Below, one piece after another: positions 43,710 through 52,125 of a DNA stretch of 64,000 nucleotides. The stretch is from Lachnospiraceae bacterium. GTDB lineage: Bacteria > Bacillota > Clostridia > Lachnospirales > Lachnospiraceae. How positions within the stretch are numbered: the stretch's first letter is position 1; each line of letters begins with the position of its first letter. The notes beneath the pieces were generated by a model. That model ran no database searches. It saw nothing but the letters and a program-made list of their open reading frames with translations, and was not told the DNA's origin. The position numbers and the translations under genes were made by a program. Location: assembly GCA_022792835.1 (NCBI GenBank), contig JAAWBT010000038.1, positions 1 through 64,000 of the forward strand, in the 5' to 3' direction.

Positions 43710-45215
43710 TTAATCCGTCCGGTCCTCTGCACTGTAACCGGTCAGGCTTTCAATCTTATTGCTGATCTGCTGAACCGTTGAAGACGGCTCATAGTTCTCG
43801 TCTCCGAACAAATCTTTGTGAAGCTGCGCCACATCGTCTGCCAGCCCAAGAGGCACTTTCACCGAACCGCTGCTGCCCACCAGGGCATCCACCTGATGAT
43901 AAGGGAACGGGAATTGATTGACGATCTTATAACTTCCCAGATCCGGAGCCATCCCCAAAATATCTGCCAGTGTCAAGTTGGTCCGAATTTCCGGGAACAC
44001 GGCCTCACAGATTTTTAAAAGCGTCCCCAGATCCTGTGTTTTTGCTTTCTCCAGGATCTGATTGACCACCTCCCGCTGCCTTTTGGTACGGCCATCATCG
44101 CCTCCGTTATTGTGTCGGATCCGGCAGTAGGCCACAGTCTGAAGGCCGTCCAGAGTCTGAAGACCCGGCCCGTCGATCTGCGTCGTCCCTTTCACACCTT
44201 TACCGGGTCCGCCCGGCGCCCAGCTTTTGGCCTCCTGCTGGGTGTTGGTAATATATCCGTTGATCTCTCCCATCATGGTCTCCGGGACATCAATTTCCAT
44301 ACCGCCTAAAAGGTCTACCACCTGGGATACTGCATACCAGTTGACAGTTGCATACTCTGTAATATTTAAGTCCAGATTTTTATTGAGCGCATTTAAGGCT
44401 CCCAGATCGCCGCCTGTATGGTAGGCGTTGTTGGCCTTTGCGTACTTGTCTTCATCCCCCAGAGTCAGGTCGGGCACATTCCAGTAGGTATCTCTGAGTA
44501 CGGAAGTCAGGGTGACTTCTTTTGTCTTATTGTTGATATTGGCGATCATAATCACGTCGCTGTGGCTTCCTTCTTCATCTGCTCCGAATATGGCGATGGT
44601 CCGGAACCCTTCCATACTCTGGATCGTATTCTCAGAAAGCTCATTGATATGCACATCTTTTTTTCCAAAGGTAGCTTTCTGGATCAAGTCCCACTTGGAG
44701 ATCACAAACAGACCGGCCAATACCACCAAAAGCAGAATGCCCTCCACCGCAAAGAGGATCTTTCTCACACGCCTTTTCTTCTTTGCCTTGGACGACAGAG
44801 CCTTTTTCCCGCTCTTACCTGTATCTCTCAAGGCAGTCTGCCCGTTTCTGCGGCCCGTCTCTCCATAGCGCCCCGCCTGATAGCCTCTGTCATAGGGATC
44901 CGCCCCTACTCGCCTTGCGGGAGCCGAAGCCCTGGAACCGGCAGCCCCCCTCGTCCCTGAGGCGCTCCGGACTCCAGACGCACTTCTCGCTGTGCTTCTT
45001 GTTCCATAGGGATCTGCCGCCCCCCTGGCTCTGTAAGAGCCTGATGCACTCCTAGCGCCCGCCGTACTTCTCATACCGGAGGACGCCGTTCGGCTACCGC
45101 CCGCCGGATTTCTTCTCCGCTGGGAAGTCATCTCTGCATCCGGCCTCACCCGCCTGCGCTGTTCCATCTCTCGCCTGCGGCTCTCATATTCATACTCGTC
45201 GTCTCTGTACTTCAT
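43710..45215 (-). CDS. LytR-CpsA-Psr (LCP) family wall-polymer ligase
   Basis: 501 residues. Residues 1-145 are an unusually long, basic Arg/Ser/Ala/Gly cytoplasmic region with repeats such as RSASG and RGAA. One membrane segment (about 152-172) precedes the extracellular LCP domain (about 210-470), with the Asp/Arg residues that bind polyprenyl pyrophosphate and metal (FGADEEGSHSDVIMIANI, TSVLRDTYW, YCRIRHNNGGDDGRTKRQREV). LCP proteins attach wall teichoic acid or capsule to peptidoglycan. It follows the sugar-transferase gene by 30 nt, so both likely serve one surface polymer. Confidence 0.92.
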   Translation of the reverse strand: MKYRDDEYEYESRRREMEQRRRVRPDAEMTSQRRRNPAGGSRTASSGMRSTAGARSASGSYRARGAADPYGTRSTARSASGVRSASGTRGAAGSRASAPARRVGADPYDRGYQAGRYGETGRRNGQTALRDTGKSGKKALSSKAKKKRRVRKILFAVEGILLLVVLAGLFVISKWDLIQKATFGKKDVHINELSENTIQSMEGFRTIAIFGADEEGSHSDVIMIANINNKTKEVTLTSVLRDTYWNVPDLTLGDEDKYAKANNAYHTGGDLGALNALNKNLDLNITEYATVNWYAVSQVVDLLGGMEIDVPETMMGEINGYITNTQQEAKSWAPGGPGKGVKGTTQIDGPGLQTLDGLQTVAYCRIRHNNGGDDGRTKRQREVVNQILEKAKTQDLGTLLKICEAVFPEIRTNLTLADILGMAPDLGSYKIVNQFPFPYHQVDALVGSSGSVKVPLGLADDVAQLHKDLFGDENYEPSSTVQQISNKIESLTGYSAEDRTD

Positions 45216-45245
45216 CGCCTGTTCCTTTCTGCATTCTGTAAATTT

Positions 45246-46646
45246 CTAATAGGCATTTTTGTTGATAAAGCCTTTAAAAAACGTCAGAAAAATAATTTTA
45301 AAGTCCAAGCCAAGACTCCAATTTTCTATATAGTATAAATCACACTCAATCCGTTTGGTGATGGAGGTGTCTCCCCGATAGCCGTTGACCTGGGCCCAGC
45401 CTGTCAGGCCCGGCCGCACCTGATGTTTTACCATGTATCTCGGAATCTCCTCCCGGAACTTTTCCACAAAATGGGGCCGCTCCGGTCTGGGTCCCACCAG
45501 GCTCATATCTCCTTTGATAATATTAAAAAGCTGAGGAAGCTCATCAATGCTCGTCTTCCGTATAAATTTCCCCACTGCCGTAACCCGCGGGTCATCCCTG
45601 GTCGTCCAGGCGCTCTTTTCCTCCGAAGGTCTTTGAACCTCCATGGAACGGAATTTATACATTTTAAAAGGACGGTTGTGAAGCCCTACCCTCTCCTGAC
45701 TAAAGATCACCGGGCCCCTGGACGAAAGCTTTACGGAAACTGCCACAATCAGCATAACCGGTGAAAAAAGGGTTACGGCAAAAAGTCCGCCGAGAATGTC
45801 GATCAGCCTTTTTACTGCCGCGTTAAAAGAATCTGTAAGAGGGACATTCCGGATGTTGATCACCGGAAGGCCCAGAAGGTCCTCCGTATAAGGTTTGGTT
45901 GGTATAACTTTATTATAATCTGGAATAAATTTTGTATGTACGCCAGATTTCTCACAGGCGTTCACAATACGTTCCAGTTTATCATATTCATTGATGCTTA
46001 AGGTTATGGCGATCTCGTCCAGACGATTCATGGGAAGGATCTCGTCCAGGTTGTCAATAGGGCCCATAACACGGACTCCCTTGTACTCCGTTCCCCGCGG
46101 GGCATGATCATCCAGAATCCCCCGGATCAGATATCCCCAGTCCGGATTGGCCGCCACCCGGTCAATATAACTCTGGGCTGCCCGGCTGTACCCAATCAGC
46201 AGCACATGCTTCTGATTGTAGCCTTTTCTGCGGAAAGAGCGAAGCACACTGCGCAGCGTCAGCCGGAATCCTGACTCCAGTATAAAGTTAAACAAAATAA
46301 ACAGGAAAGTCATCTGGCGGGAGAAGTGAATCAGACGGTCCTTCCCCAGATACAGCACCAGCGTGATAAGCATAGCGCCCACCACGTTGGCCCGCATCAC
46401 ATTAAAAAGCTCCAGGCGCCGCCCCATAACCCGCATGGGCTCGTACAAGTGGAAAAACCAGTATAAGATTAGTCCGCCCGGCACGATATAAAGCAGTGCA
46501 CTGAAGTAAATTCCCCTTGGAAGTCCGGCGTTGTTTTCTGAAAACCCGAATATGAGCCCATACGCGATCAAATATGCTATTACTATAATGACGGCATCGA
46601 TCACCACATGAATCCGGTTCAGATGCTTCTGATTATCCTTAATCAA
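45246..46646 (-). CDS. polyprenyl-phosphate sugar phosphotransferase (exopolysaccharide initiating)
   Basis: 466 residues with a TTG start. Four to five N-terminal membrane segments (to about 120), a nucleotide-binding-like middle domain (about 140-250), a further membrane segment near 280 and the C-terminal sugar-transferase domain (SSRGPVIFSQERVG, FKMYKFRSM, DELPQLFNIIKGDMSLVGPRPE). It moves a sugar phosphate to undecaprenyl phosphate, starting a capsule or exopolysaccharide unit. No further polymer genes are adjacent, so the rest is elsewhere. Confidence 0.92.
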   Translation of the reverse strand: MIKDNQKHLNRIHVVIDAVIIVIAYLIAYGLIFGFSENNAGLPRGIYFSALLYIVPGGLILYWFFHLYEPMRVMGRRLELFNVMRANVVGAMLITLVLYLGKDRLIHFSRQMTFLFILFNFILESGFRLTLRSVLRSFRRKGYNQKHVLLIGYSRAAQSYIDRVAANPDWGYLIRGILDDHAPRGTEYKGVRVMGPIDNLDEILPMNRLDEIAITLSINEYDKLERIVNACEKSGVHTKFIPDYNKVIPTKPYTEDLLGLPVINIRNVPLTDSFNAAVKRLIDILGGLFAVTLFSPVMLIVAVSVKLSSRGPVIFSQERVGLHNRPFKMYKFRSMEVQRPSEEKSAWTTRDDPRVTAVGKFIRKTSIDELPQLFNIIKGDMSLVGPRPERPHFVEKFREEIPRYMVKHQVRPGLTGWAQVNGYRGDTSITKRIECDLYYIENWSLGLDFKIIFLTFFKGFINKNAY

Positions 46647-46700
46647 AAAATTTCACCCTACAATAGCCTTTCTCTGTGCCCATGGTACTTATCGTTTTAT

Positions 46701-46729
46701 ATCATACATTATCCTCTCCCAAAGGACAA
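46701..46729 (-). promoter_or_regulatory. promoter of the sugar transferase-LCP operon
   Basis: Minus strand: -35 TTGTCC (46724-46729), 17-nt spacer, -10 TATGAT (46701-46706), about 55 nt before the TTG start. Confidence 0.6.
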
Positions 46730-46747
46730 TAGAAAAAAACACGACTA

Positions 46748-46765
46748 TTCTTAAACTTTTCTTAA
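46748..46765. promoter_or_regulatory. 11-bp-spaced direct repeat TTCTTAA upstream of the sugar-transferase promoter
   Basis: TTCTTAA at 46748-46754 and again at 46759-46765, start to start 11 bp, 19 nt upstream of the minus-strand -35. Tandem sites one helical turn apart are typical of OmpR/PhoB-type regulators, and a regulator of that family is encoded next door. Confidence 0.45.
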
Positions 46766-46810
46766 CATTTGTCAGTTATAAACACAAAAAGCGCTTCTGT
46801 CCTTCTTTTT

Positions 46811-46842
46811 TTCAATCTTCTTTCAATCTCCTGTGTTATAAT
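46811..46842 (+). promoter_or_regulatory. promoter of the two-component system with tandem TTCAAT boxes
   Basis: Perfect -10 TATAAT (46837-46842) with no -35 consensus; instead TTCAAT occurs at 46811-46816 and 46822-46827, 11 bp apart. The same layout recurs before the VTC gene (48860-48892). This suggests positive autoregulation by the response regulator. Confidence 0.6.
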
Positions 46843-46865
46843 AGAAATTCATGGAGGTGGCAGTT

Positions 46866-47549
46866 ATGAGACTTTTACTTGTGGAAGACGAAAAACGGAT
46901 GGCCCAGGCCCTTGCAGAACTTCTCAGGCAGGAGAACTACCAGGTGGATACCTGTGGCGACGGCCTTCTGGCCCTGGAGGCGGCAGAGGGGACTCTTTAC
47001 GATATCATCATTCTCGACGTTATGCTTCCGGGGATGAACGGTTTTGAAATCGCAAAAAATCTCCGGAACCAGGAAATCCGCACTCCCATCCTCATGCTGA
47101 CCGCCAAAAGCGAACTGGATGACACAGTCATGGGGCTTGACAGCGGTGCGGACGATTACCTGACAAAGCCCTTTATGACAAAGGAACTCTTGGCAAGGCT
47201 CCGCGCTCTCACAAGGCGGAGCATCCACTCAAGCGACGGAAGTCTTTCTTTTGGAGACATTTCTCTGGATGTAAAAACCGCCTCCCTTGTCTGCCATGCC
47301 ACCACCCAGAACATCCGCTTAAGCGAAAAGGAATACCGGATTCTGGAATATTTCATTGCCAACCAGGGACACATTTTGACCAGGGAGCAGCTTGCCGTAA
47401 AAATCTGGGGTTTTGACTGTGAAGCCGAGTACAATAATGTGGAAGTCTATCTGTCTTTCACCCGCAGGAAGCTGGGATTCGTGGGCGCAAAGACCACCAT
47501 CAAGGCCATTCGCGGAATTGGATATGAACTGAGGTATGAAAATGTTTAA
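46866..47549 (+). CDS. OmpR/PhoB-family response regulator
   Basis: 227 residues from the ATG at 46866, placed just after GGAGGTGG; an upstream in-frame ATG at 46851 would contain this ribosome site. The receiver domain has the acidic pocket (VEDE 6-9), phospho-acceptor D51 (IILDVMLPG) and Lys in LTKPF; the C-terminal winged helix ends RGIGYELRYE. It pairs with the histidine kinase whose gene overlaps its end by 8 nt. Confidence 0.95.
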   Translation: MRLLLVEDEKRMAQALAELLRQENYQVDTCGDGLLALEAAEGTLYDIIILDVMLPGMNGFEIAKNLRNQEIRTPILMLTAKSELDDTVMGLDSGADDYLTKPFMTKELLARLRALTRRSIHSSDGSLSFGDISLDVKTASLVCHATTQNIRLSEKEYRILEYFIANQGHILTREQLAVKIWGFDCEAEYNNVEVYLSFTRRKLGFVGAKTTIKAIRGIGYELRYENV

Positions 47550-48858
47550 GCAATCCCGTCGAAAAATCGTGGCTTCCATCATGGCCATCCTGGTGTTTCT
47601 CTGGGCCGGGACGCTCTGTGTGATCTACGGTTCCAGCTATTTGGAAGTATCTCGAAAAAACCGGGAGATGCTGTCAAGGCATGTGGAGCTCTATAAGCTG
47701 CCGGAAAATGCCTCTCCTGCCAAATCCGATGGTATGCCCAGATCGGATGGAGCCCCTGACATACCCGGACGCGGCTTTGACGAAGGAGAGAACAAGCCCG
47801 GGCCCACTCTCCCCCATTTCGAGGACACTCCTGCCTTCCAGCTGTCTACCTTTTATTCTGTCGCCGTCTCCGACAGCGGGACGATTCTCTCCACTGCCAA
47901 TCCAAAGCCCACTGTCCACAGCAGTGAATCCCTGGAAGAGATGGCGCTCTCCATCATAGAAAACGGACAGGCGGCCGGCGTACAAAATCATCTGATCTAC
48001 CGCACGGCCCAAAAGGGCGACTATGTCCTGGTGGCTTTTATGGACAATACCATTGTCCAGGAGAGCATGACCACCCTGTTTCGATACACGCTGATTTTCG
48101 GCGGGCTTGCGATCCTGGCCCTGTTTTTCCTGGCCGTATATCTGGCCAAAAAAATCGTAGAACCTCTGGAAGAAAGTTATCAGCGGCAAAAACAGTTTAT
48201 TTCTGATGCAGGACACGAACTGAAAACCCCTGTATCTGTGATAGGAACCAATGCAGAGCTGCTTTCCAGGGAGGTGGGAGACAATCTATGGCTGTCTAAT
48301 ATCCAGTACGAAAACAAACGAATGGGAGCTCTGATCACACAGCTTTTGGAACTAGCCCGCATGGAATACGCCGCACCGCCCATGGAACCCGTGGATTTCA
48401 GCCGTCTTGTGGCCGGAGAAGCGCTGCCCTTTGAAAGTCTGATGTTCGAACATGGACTGACTTTTTTCTGTGACATTGCTAAAGATGTATCTGTATATGG
48501 AAACAGTACACAGCTGAAGCAGATCGTGGCGATCCTTCTGGATAATGCGCTCCAGCACTGTAGCTTCGGAAAAGAAGTCGCCCTTGCTCTGCGGAAAGAC
48601 GCCTACTGCTCTGCCATCCTGACGGTCTGCAATGACGGGGAGCCCATCCCTCTATCTCAACAGGAACAGATTTTTGAACGGTTTTATCGGAGAGATCCGG
48701 CCCGAACCGGTGAAACCAGCCATTATGGTCTCGGGCTCGCCATCGCCAAAGCCATCACCTTATCCCATGACGGCGGAATCGGTGTCCACTGCCATGACGG
48801 CAAGATCACCTTCACCGTGAGACTCCCTCTGTTCATTCGCAGACATCCTTCATCATAA
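47542..48858 (+). CDS. sensor histidine kinase
   Basis: 438 residues from the ATG at 47542, chosen because GAGG is only 1 nt from the earlier ATG at 47536. Two membrane segments (about 8-30 and 180-203) enclose an extracellular sensor loop of about 150 residues rich in Pro, Gly and Asp. The H box is SDAGHELKTPVS (His about 225), followed by the ATPase domain with N, G1 and G2 boxes (NALQHCS, NDGEPIP, GLGLAIAKAI). The signal is unknown. Confidence 0.94.
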   Translation: MFKQSRRKIVASIMAILVFLWAGTLCVIYGSSYLEVSRKNREMLSRHVELYKLPENASPAKSDGMPRSDGAPDIPGRGFDEGENKPGPTLPHFEDTPAFQLSTFYSVAVSDSGTILSTANPKPTVHSSESLEEMALSIIENGQAAGVQNHLIYRTAQKGDYVLVAFMDNTIVQESMTTLFRYTLIFGGLAILALFFLAVYLAKKIVEPLEESYQRQKQFISDAGHELKTPVSVIGTNAELLSREVGDNLWLSNIQYENKRMGALITQLLELARMEYAAPPMEPVDFSRLVAGEALPFESLMFEHGLTFFCDIAKDVSVYGNSTQLKQIVAILLDNALQHCSFGKEVALALRKDAYCSAILTVCNDGEPIPLSQQEQIFERFYRRDPARTGETSHYGLGLAIAKAITLSHDGGIGVHCHDGKITFTVRLPLFIRRHPSS

Positions 48859-48859
48859 A

Positions 48860-48892
48860 TTCAATAAAAGTTCAATCTTCCCCCTGTATAAT
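48860..48892 (+). promoter_or_regulatory. promoter of the VTC-DUF4956-CotH operon with tandem TTCAAT boxes
   Basis: TTCAAT at 48860-48865 and 48871-48876 (11 bp apart), then -10 TATAAT at 48887-48892. The arrangement matches the two-component promoter at 46811-46842, including the TTCAATCT...CC...TGT...TATAAT context. The start codon is about 110 nt downstream. Confidence 0.65.
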
Positions 48893-49003
48893 GACTATGT
48901 GCTGATACAGGGGGATTTTCATGCCGCCACAGACTCCATAATGCTGAGGGCATATCCTCCGTGTATATCAGCCATATAAATTTACCTGAAAAGGAGTGAT
49001 CAC

Positions 49004-49675
49004 ATGGAATACCGGCATGAATGGAAGCACGAGATCAGTTTTCTGGATATGCTGACTCTTAAGAAGCGGCTCTCTGCCGTGGCGGCACATGATTCCCACG
49101 GAAATAACGGCACTTATGAAATACGAAGTCTTTACTTTGACACGGCAGACGACAGGGCTCTCCGAGAGAAAATTGACGGGGTCAACATCCGGGAAAAATT
49201 CCGAATCCGATATTATGACGGGGATTCTTCTTTTGTCTGCCTTGAGAAAAAAAGTAAGATTAACGGCCTTTCTCTAAAAAACAGTATCTCGATCACTAAA
49301 GATCAAGCGGAAAAAATCGTGAATGGCGATTGGGATTTTATGCTGCAGAGCAGGATTCCTCTTTTAGAGGAACTCTGCGTAAAGCTGAAACATCAGGGGC
49401 TCCGGCCAAAAACCCTGGTCGATTACACCAGGGAGGCTTTCGTCTTTCCTCCAGGCCGTGTCCGCGTCACCCTGGACTCCCGCCTCCGGACAGCACTGTC
49501 CTCCACTGATCTTTTTAACCTGCAGGCCGTTACGGTGCCCGCCAAAGCCTCCCCCATTATCCTGGAAGTAAAATGGAGTGAGTTTCTACCGGACATTATC
49601 CGGGATGCGGTCTGTCTGCCCGGACGCCGTACCTGTGCATTTTCCAAATATGCAGCCTGCAGGCTTTATGGCTGA
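49004..49675 (+). CDS. VTC-domain (polyphosphate polymerase-like) protein
   Basis: 223 residues, a single VTC domain of the CYTH-like tunnel fold: RHEWKHEI at the start, IRSLYFDTADDRAL, KFRIRYYDG with Arg/Lys pairs, CLEKKSKINGLSLKNS and a late EVKWSEFLPDII. In yeast Vtc4 this domain makes inorganic polyphosphate from ATP. Bacterial copies usually sit beside DUF4956 and CotH genes, as here, and their product is not settled. AAAAGGAG precedes the ATG. Confidence 0.9.
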   Translation: MEYRHEWKHEISFLDMLTLKKRLSAVAAHDSHGNNGTYEIRSLYFDTADDRALREKIDGVNIREKFRIRYYDGDSSFVCLEKKSKINGLSLKNSISITKDQAEKIVNGDWDFMLQSRIPLLEELCVKLKHQGLRPKTLVDYTREAFVFPPGRVRVTLDSRLRTALSSTDLFNLQAVTVPAKASPIILEVKWSEFLPDIIRDAVCLPGRRTCAFSKYAACRLYG

Positions 49676-49717
49676 ACCAAGCCTCTTCCGTAAAATAACA
49701 AAAAGGAGAACTTTATT

Positions 49718-50389
49718 ATGACTTTCAGTGACATTTTCAAATCCAGCTTTCTGGAGAACGTGACAAGCGTCAGTCTTCTCGACATGACCCTGGCCTTAAT
49801 TCTGGCTTTTGGCACCGGCATGTTTATTTTCCTTGTTTATAAAAAAACTTATCAGGGGGTCCTGTATTCCTCCAGTTTCGGCACAACCCTCGTCGCCCTC
49901 ACCATGATCACCACGGTTGTCATTCTGGCCGTCACCTCCAATGTGGTCCTTTCTCTTGGTATGGTCGGCGCCCTCTCCATTGTCCGTTTCCGCACTGCCA
50001 TCAAAGAGCCTCTGGACATCGCCTTTTTGTTTTGGGCCATCGCCGACGGCATTGTGCTGGCCGCCGGTCTGCTCCCTCTGGCAGTCCTTGGCAGTGTACT
50101 TATCGGCATGATCCTGCTCATTTTTGTCAACCGGAAAGCCCATTACAATCCTTATATTGTTGTTCTCTCCTGCATGGACTCTGCGGCAGAAAAAGGAGCA
50201 AAAGCTCTTCTGGAATCCCAGGTACAACGCTGTATCGTCAAAAGCAAAACTGCCACGAAAGGCTCTGTTGAACTGAATCTGGAAATCCGCATGAAGGATG
50301 ACAATACAGATTTTATCAATGCGCTCTCTGAGATGGACGGCATTACAAGCGCCGTTTTGGTCAGCTACAACGGCGATTATATGGGTTAA
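49718..50389 (+). CDS. DUF4956 membrane protein
   Basis: 223 residues. Four or so N-terminal membrane segments (about 20-43, 52-75, 78-95, 103-135), including NVVLSLGMVGALSIVRFRTAIKEP-like sequence typical of DUF4956, then a soluble alpha/beta C-terminal domain of about 85 residues. Standard companion of VTC and CotH proteins; may anchor or export the product. 42 nt after the VTC gene, 11 nt before cotH. Confidence 0.9.
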   Translation: MTFSDIFKSSFLENVTSVSLLDMTLALILAFGTGMFIFLVYKKTYQGVLYSSSFGTTLVALTMITTVVILAVTSNVVLSLGMVGALSIVRFRTAIKEPLDIAFLFWAIADGIVLAAGLLPLAVLGSVLIGMILLIFVNRKAHYNPYIVVLSCMDSAAEKGAKALLESQVQRCIVKSKTATKGSVELNLEIRMKDDNTDFINALSEMDGITSAVLVSYNGDYMG

Positions 50390-50400
50390 GGAGGCGCCAC

Positions 50401-52125
50401 ATGTCCACACATAAACATTTTGAAAGGCTCTGTCTGGCTATCCTCATCCTCACACTCTTTCTCACCGTGCTGTTCATGAACGGGGGCCGACTGGGCGTTC
50501 AGGCGGTCTCTGATGCCTCCGGCTATGAAAGCCGCCTCTTTGATGCTTCCTCTGTGCATACCATAGACATTGTCATGGATGACTGGGACAGTTTCCTTGA
50601 CACCTGTACTGACGAGGAATATTCCCCCTGTGCCCTGATCATCGACGGGGAATCCTACCGCAATGTGGCTATCCGTGCAAAAGGAAACACCTCTCTTACA
50701 CAGGTGGCCGCCTACGGCAATGACCGCTACAGTTTCAAAGTTGAATTTGACCATTACGACAGCCAAAAAACCTATTACGGTCTTGACAAACTCTGTCTCA
50801 ATAACATTATCCAGGACAATACTTATATGAAAGAATTCTTCTCCTACCGGATGATGGCAGAGGCAGGAGCCGTCGCCCCTCTCTGCAGTTATGTAAACAT
50901 TTCCGTAAACGGAGAACCCTGGGGGCTTTATCTGGCTGTGGAGGGCATCGAAGAATCCTTCCTCACCCGCAATTATGGGAGTGATTACGGCAAACTCTAT
51001 AAACCCGACAGCATGGATATGGGCAGCGGAAACTTAAAAACTTCTGGCAGCAGGCCCAGCGTACAGCCGGGAATGTTCCCCGGCCAGCAAAGAAATGCAC
51101 CCTCTGAGGGCATGGCAGACGGACAATCCCTGATGGGAAACAGCGATGTCCTCCTACAGTATACGGATGACTCCCCTGCCAGCTATCCCAATATTTTTGA
51201 CAACGCCAAAACCGAGGTTTCCGACAAGGATAAAACGCGTCTGATCGAATCCCTCCAAAAGCTTGCAAACTTAGAAGATCTGGAACAGACTGTCGATACG
51301 GACAGTGTGATTCGTTACTTCGTCGCCCACAATTTTGTCCTGAATTTTGACAGTTATACCGGCTCCATGATCCACAACTATTATTTGTATGAAAAAGACG
51401 GGCAGCTTTCCATGCTACCCTGGGATTACAATCTGGCCTTTGGAGGCTTTCAGTCTGCAGGCGACGCAGACTCCCTGGTCAATTATCCCATTGACACCCC
51501 TGTTTTTGGCGGCGCCGTAAATGACCGTCCCATGCTGGCCTGGATTTTTTCTGATGAAACTTACAAAGAGCTTTATCACCAATATTTTTCCGAATTCATC
51601 TCTGAATATTTTGACAGCGGCAGATTTGCCGCAGAAGTGGATTCCATCACTGCGCTGATCTCCCCTTATGTAAAGGAAGATCCCACCAAGTTCTGTACGT
51701 TTGAAGAATTTGAGAAGGGCGCAGACACGTTAAAAGCCTTTTGTCTGCTCCGGGCGCAAAGCGTTCGAAACCAGCTTAACGGCACCATCGGCCTGACGGC
51801 AGACACTCAGGAAGCGGATACCTTTATCCGGACAGAAAACCTCTCCATCTCTGATATGGGTTCCATGGAAGGCTCTGGTGAACAAAGGGGCAGCGGCAGA
51901 CCGGCTGAGGACAACACTAGGACAAACAGCGCCAATACTCCACCAGAGCTTCCGGATAGTCTGGAATTGCCAGCCGATTTGCAAATGCAGGCTGGTCCTA
52001 GAGCTTCCTCTGTTCCAGAGACCCCTGAAGATTCCCCGGTAATCCCTGTACTCCTGACCGGAGTCTCAGCCCTGGTACTTCTTGGCGGGCTTCTCTTTGC
52101 AGGGCTCTTTAAGCCGCGGATCTAA
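50401..52125 (+). CDS. CotH-family protein kinase, membrane-anchored
   Basis: 574 residues. A signal/anchor segment (about 9-35), an extracellular CotH kinase domain (about 45-450) with KLCLNNIIQDNTYMKE, YVNISVNGEPWGLYLAVE and the metal-binding LPWDYNLAFGG, a disordered Ser/Glu/Pro region, and a C-terminal membrane helix (about 545-568). CotH of Bacillus phosphorylates coat proteins; extracellular relatives act on surface proteins. Third gene of the VTC operon. Its last 60 nt overlap the convergent MATE gene. Confidence 0.92.
   Translation: MSTHKHFERLCLAILILTLFLTVLFMNGGRLGVQAVSDASGYESRLFDASSVHTIDIVMDDWDSFLDTCTDEEYSPCALIIDGESYRNVAIRAKGNTSLTQVAAYGNDRYSFKVEFDHYDSQKTYYGLDKLCLNNIIQDNTYMKEFFSYRMMAEAGAVAPLCSYVNISVNGEPWGLYLAVEGIEESFLTRNYGSDYGKLYKPDSMDMGSGNLKTSGSRPSVQPGMFPGQQRNAPSEGMADGQSLMGNSDVLLQYTDDSPASYPNIFDNAKTEVSDKDKTRLIESLQKLANLEDLEQTVDTDSVIRYFVAHNFVLNFDSYTGSMIHNYYLYEKDGQLSMLPWDYNLAFGGFQSAGDADSLVNYPIDTPVFGGAVNDRPMLAWIFSDETYKELYHQYFSEFISEYFDSGRFAAEVDSITALISPYVKEDPTKFCTFEEFEKGADTLKAFCLLRAQSVRNQLNGTIGLTADTQEADTFIRTENLSISDMGSMEGSGEQRGSGRPAEDNTRTNSANTPPELPDSLELPADLQMQAGPRASSVPETPEDSPVIPVLLTGVSALVLLGGLLFAGLFKPRI

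Noticed and set aside
46811-46842. CRISPR-like or phage attachment repeats near the two-component system
   Set aside because: Only pairs of 6-7 bp one helical turn apart at promoters; this fits regulator sites and not arrays or att sites.
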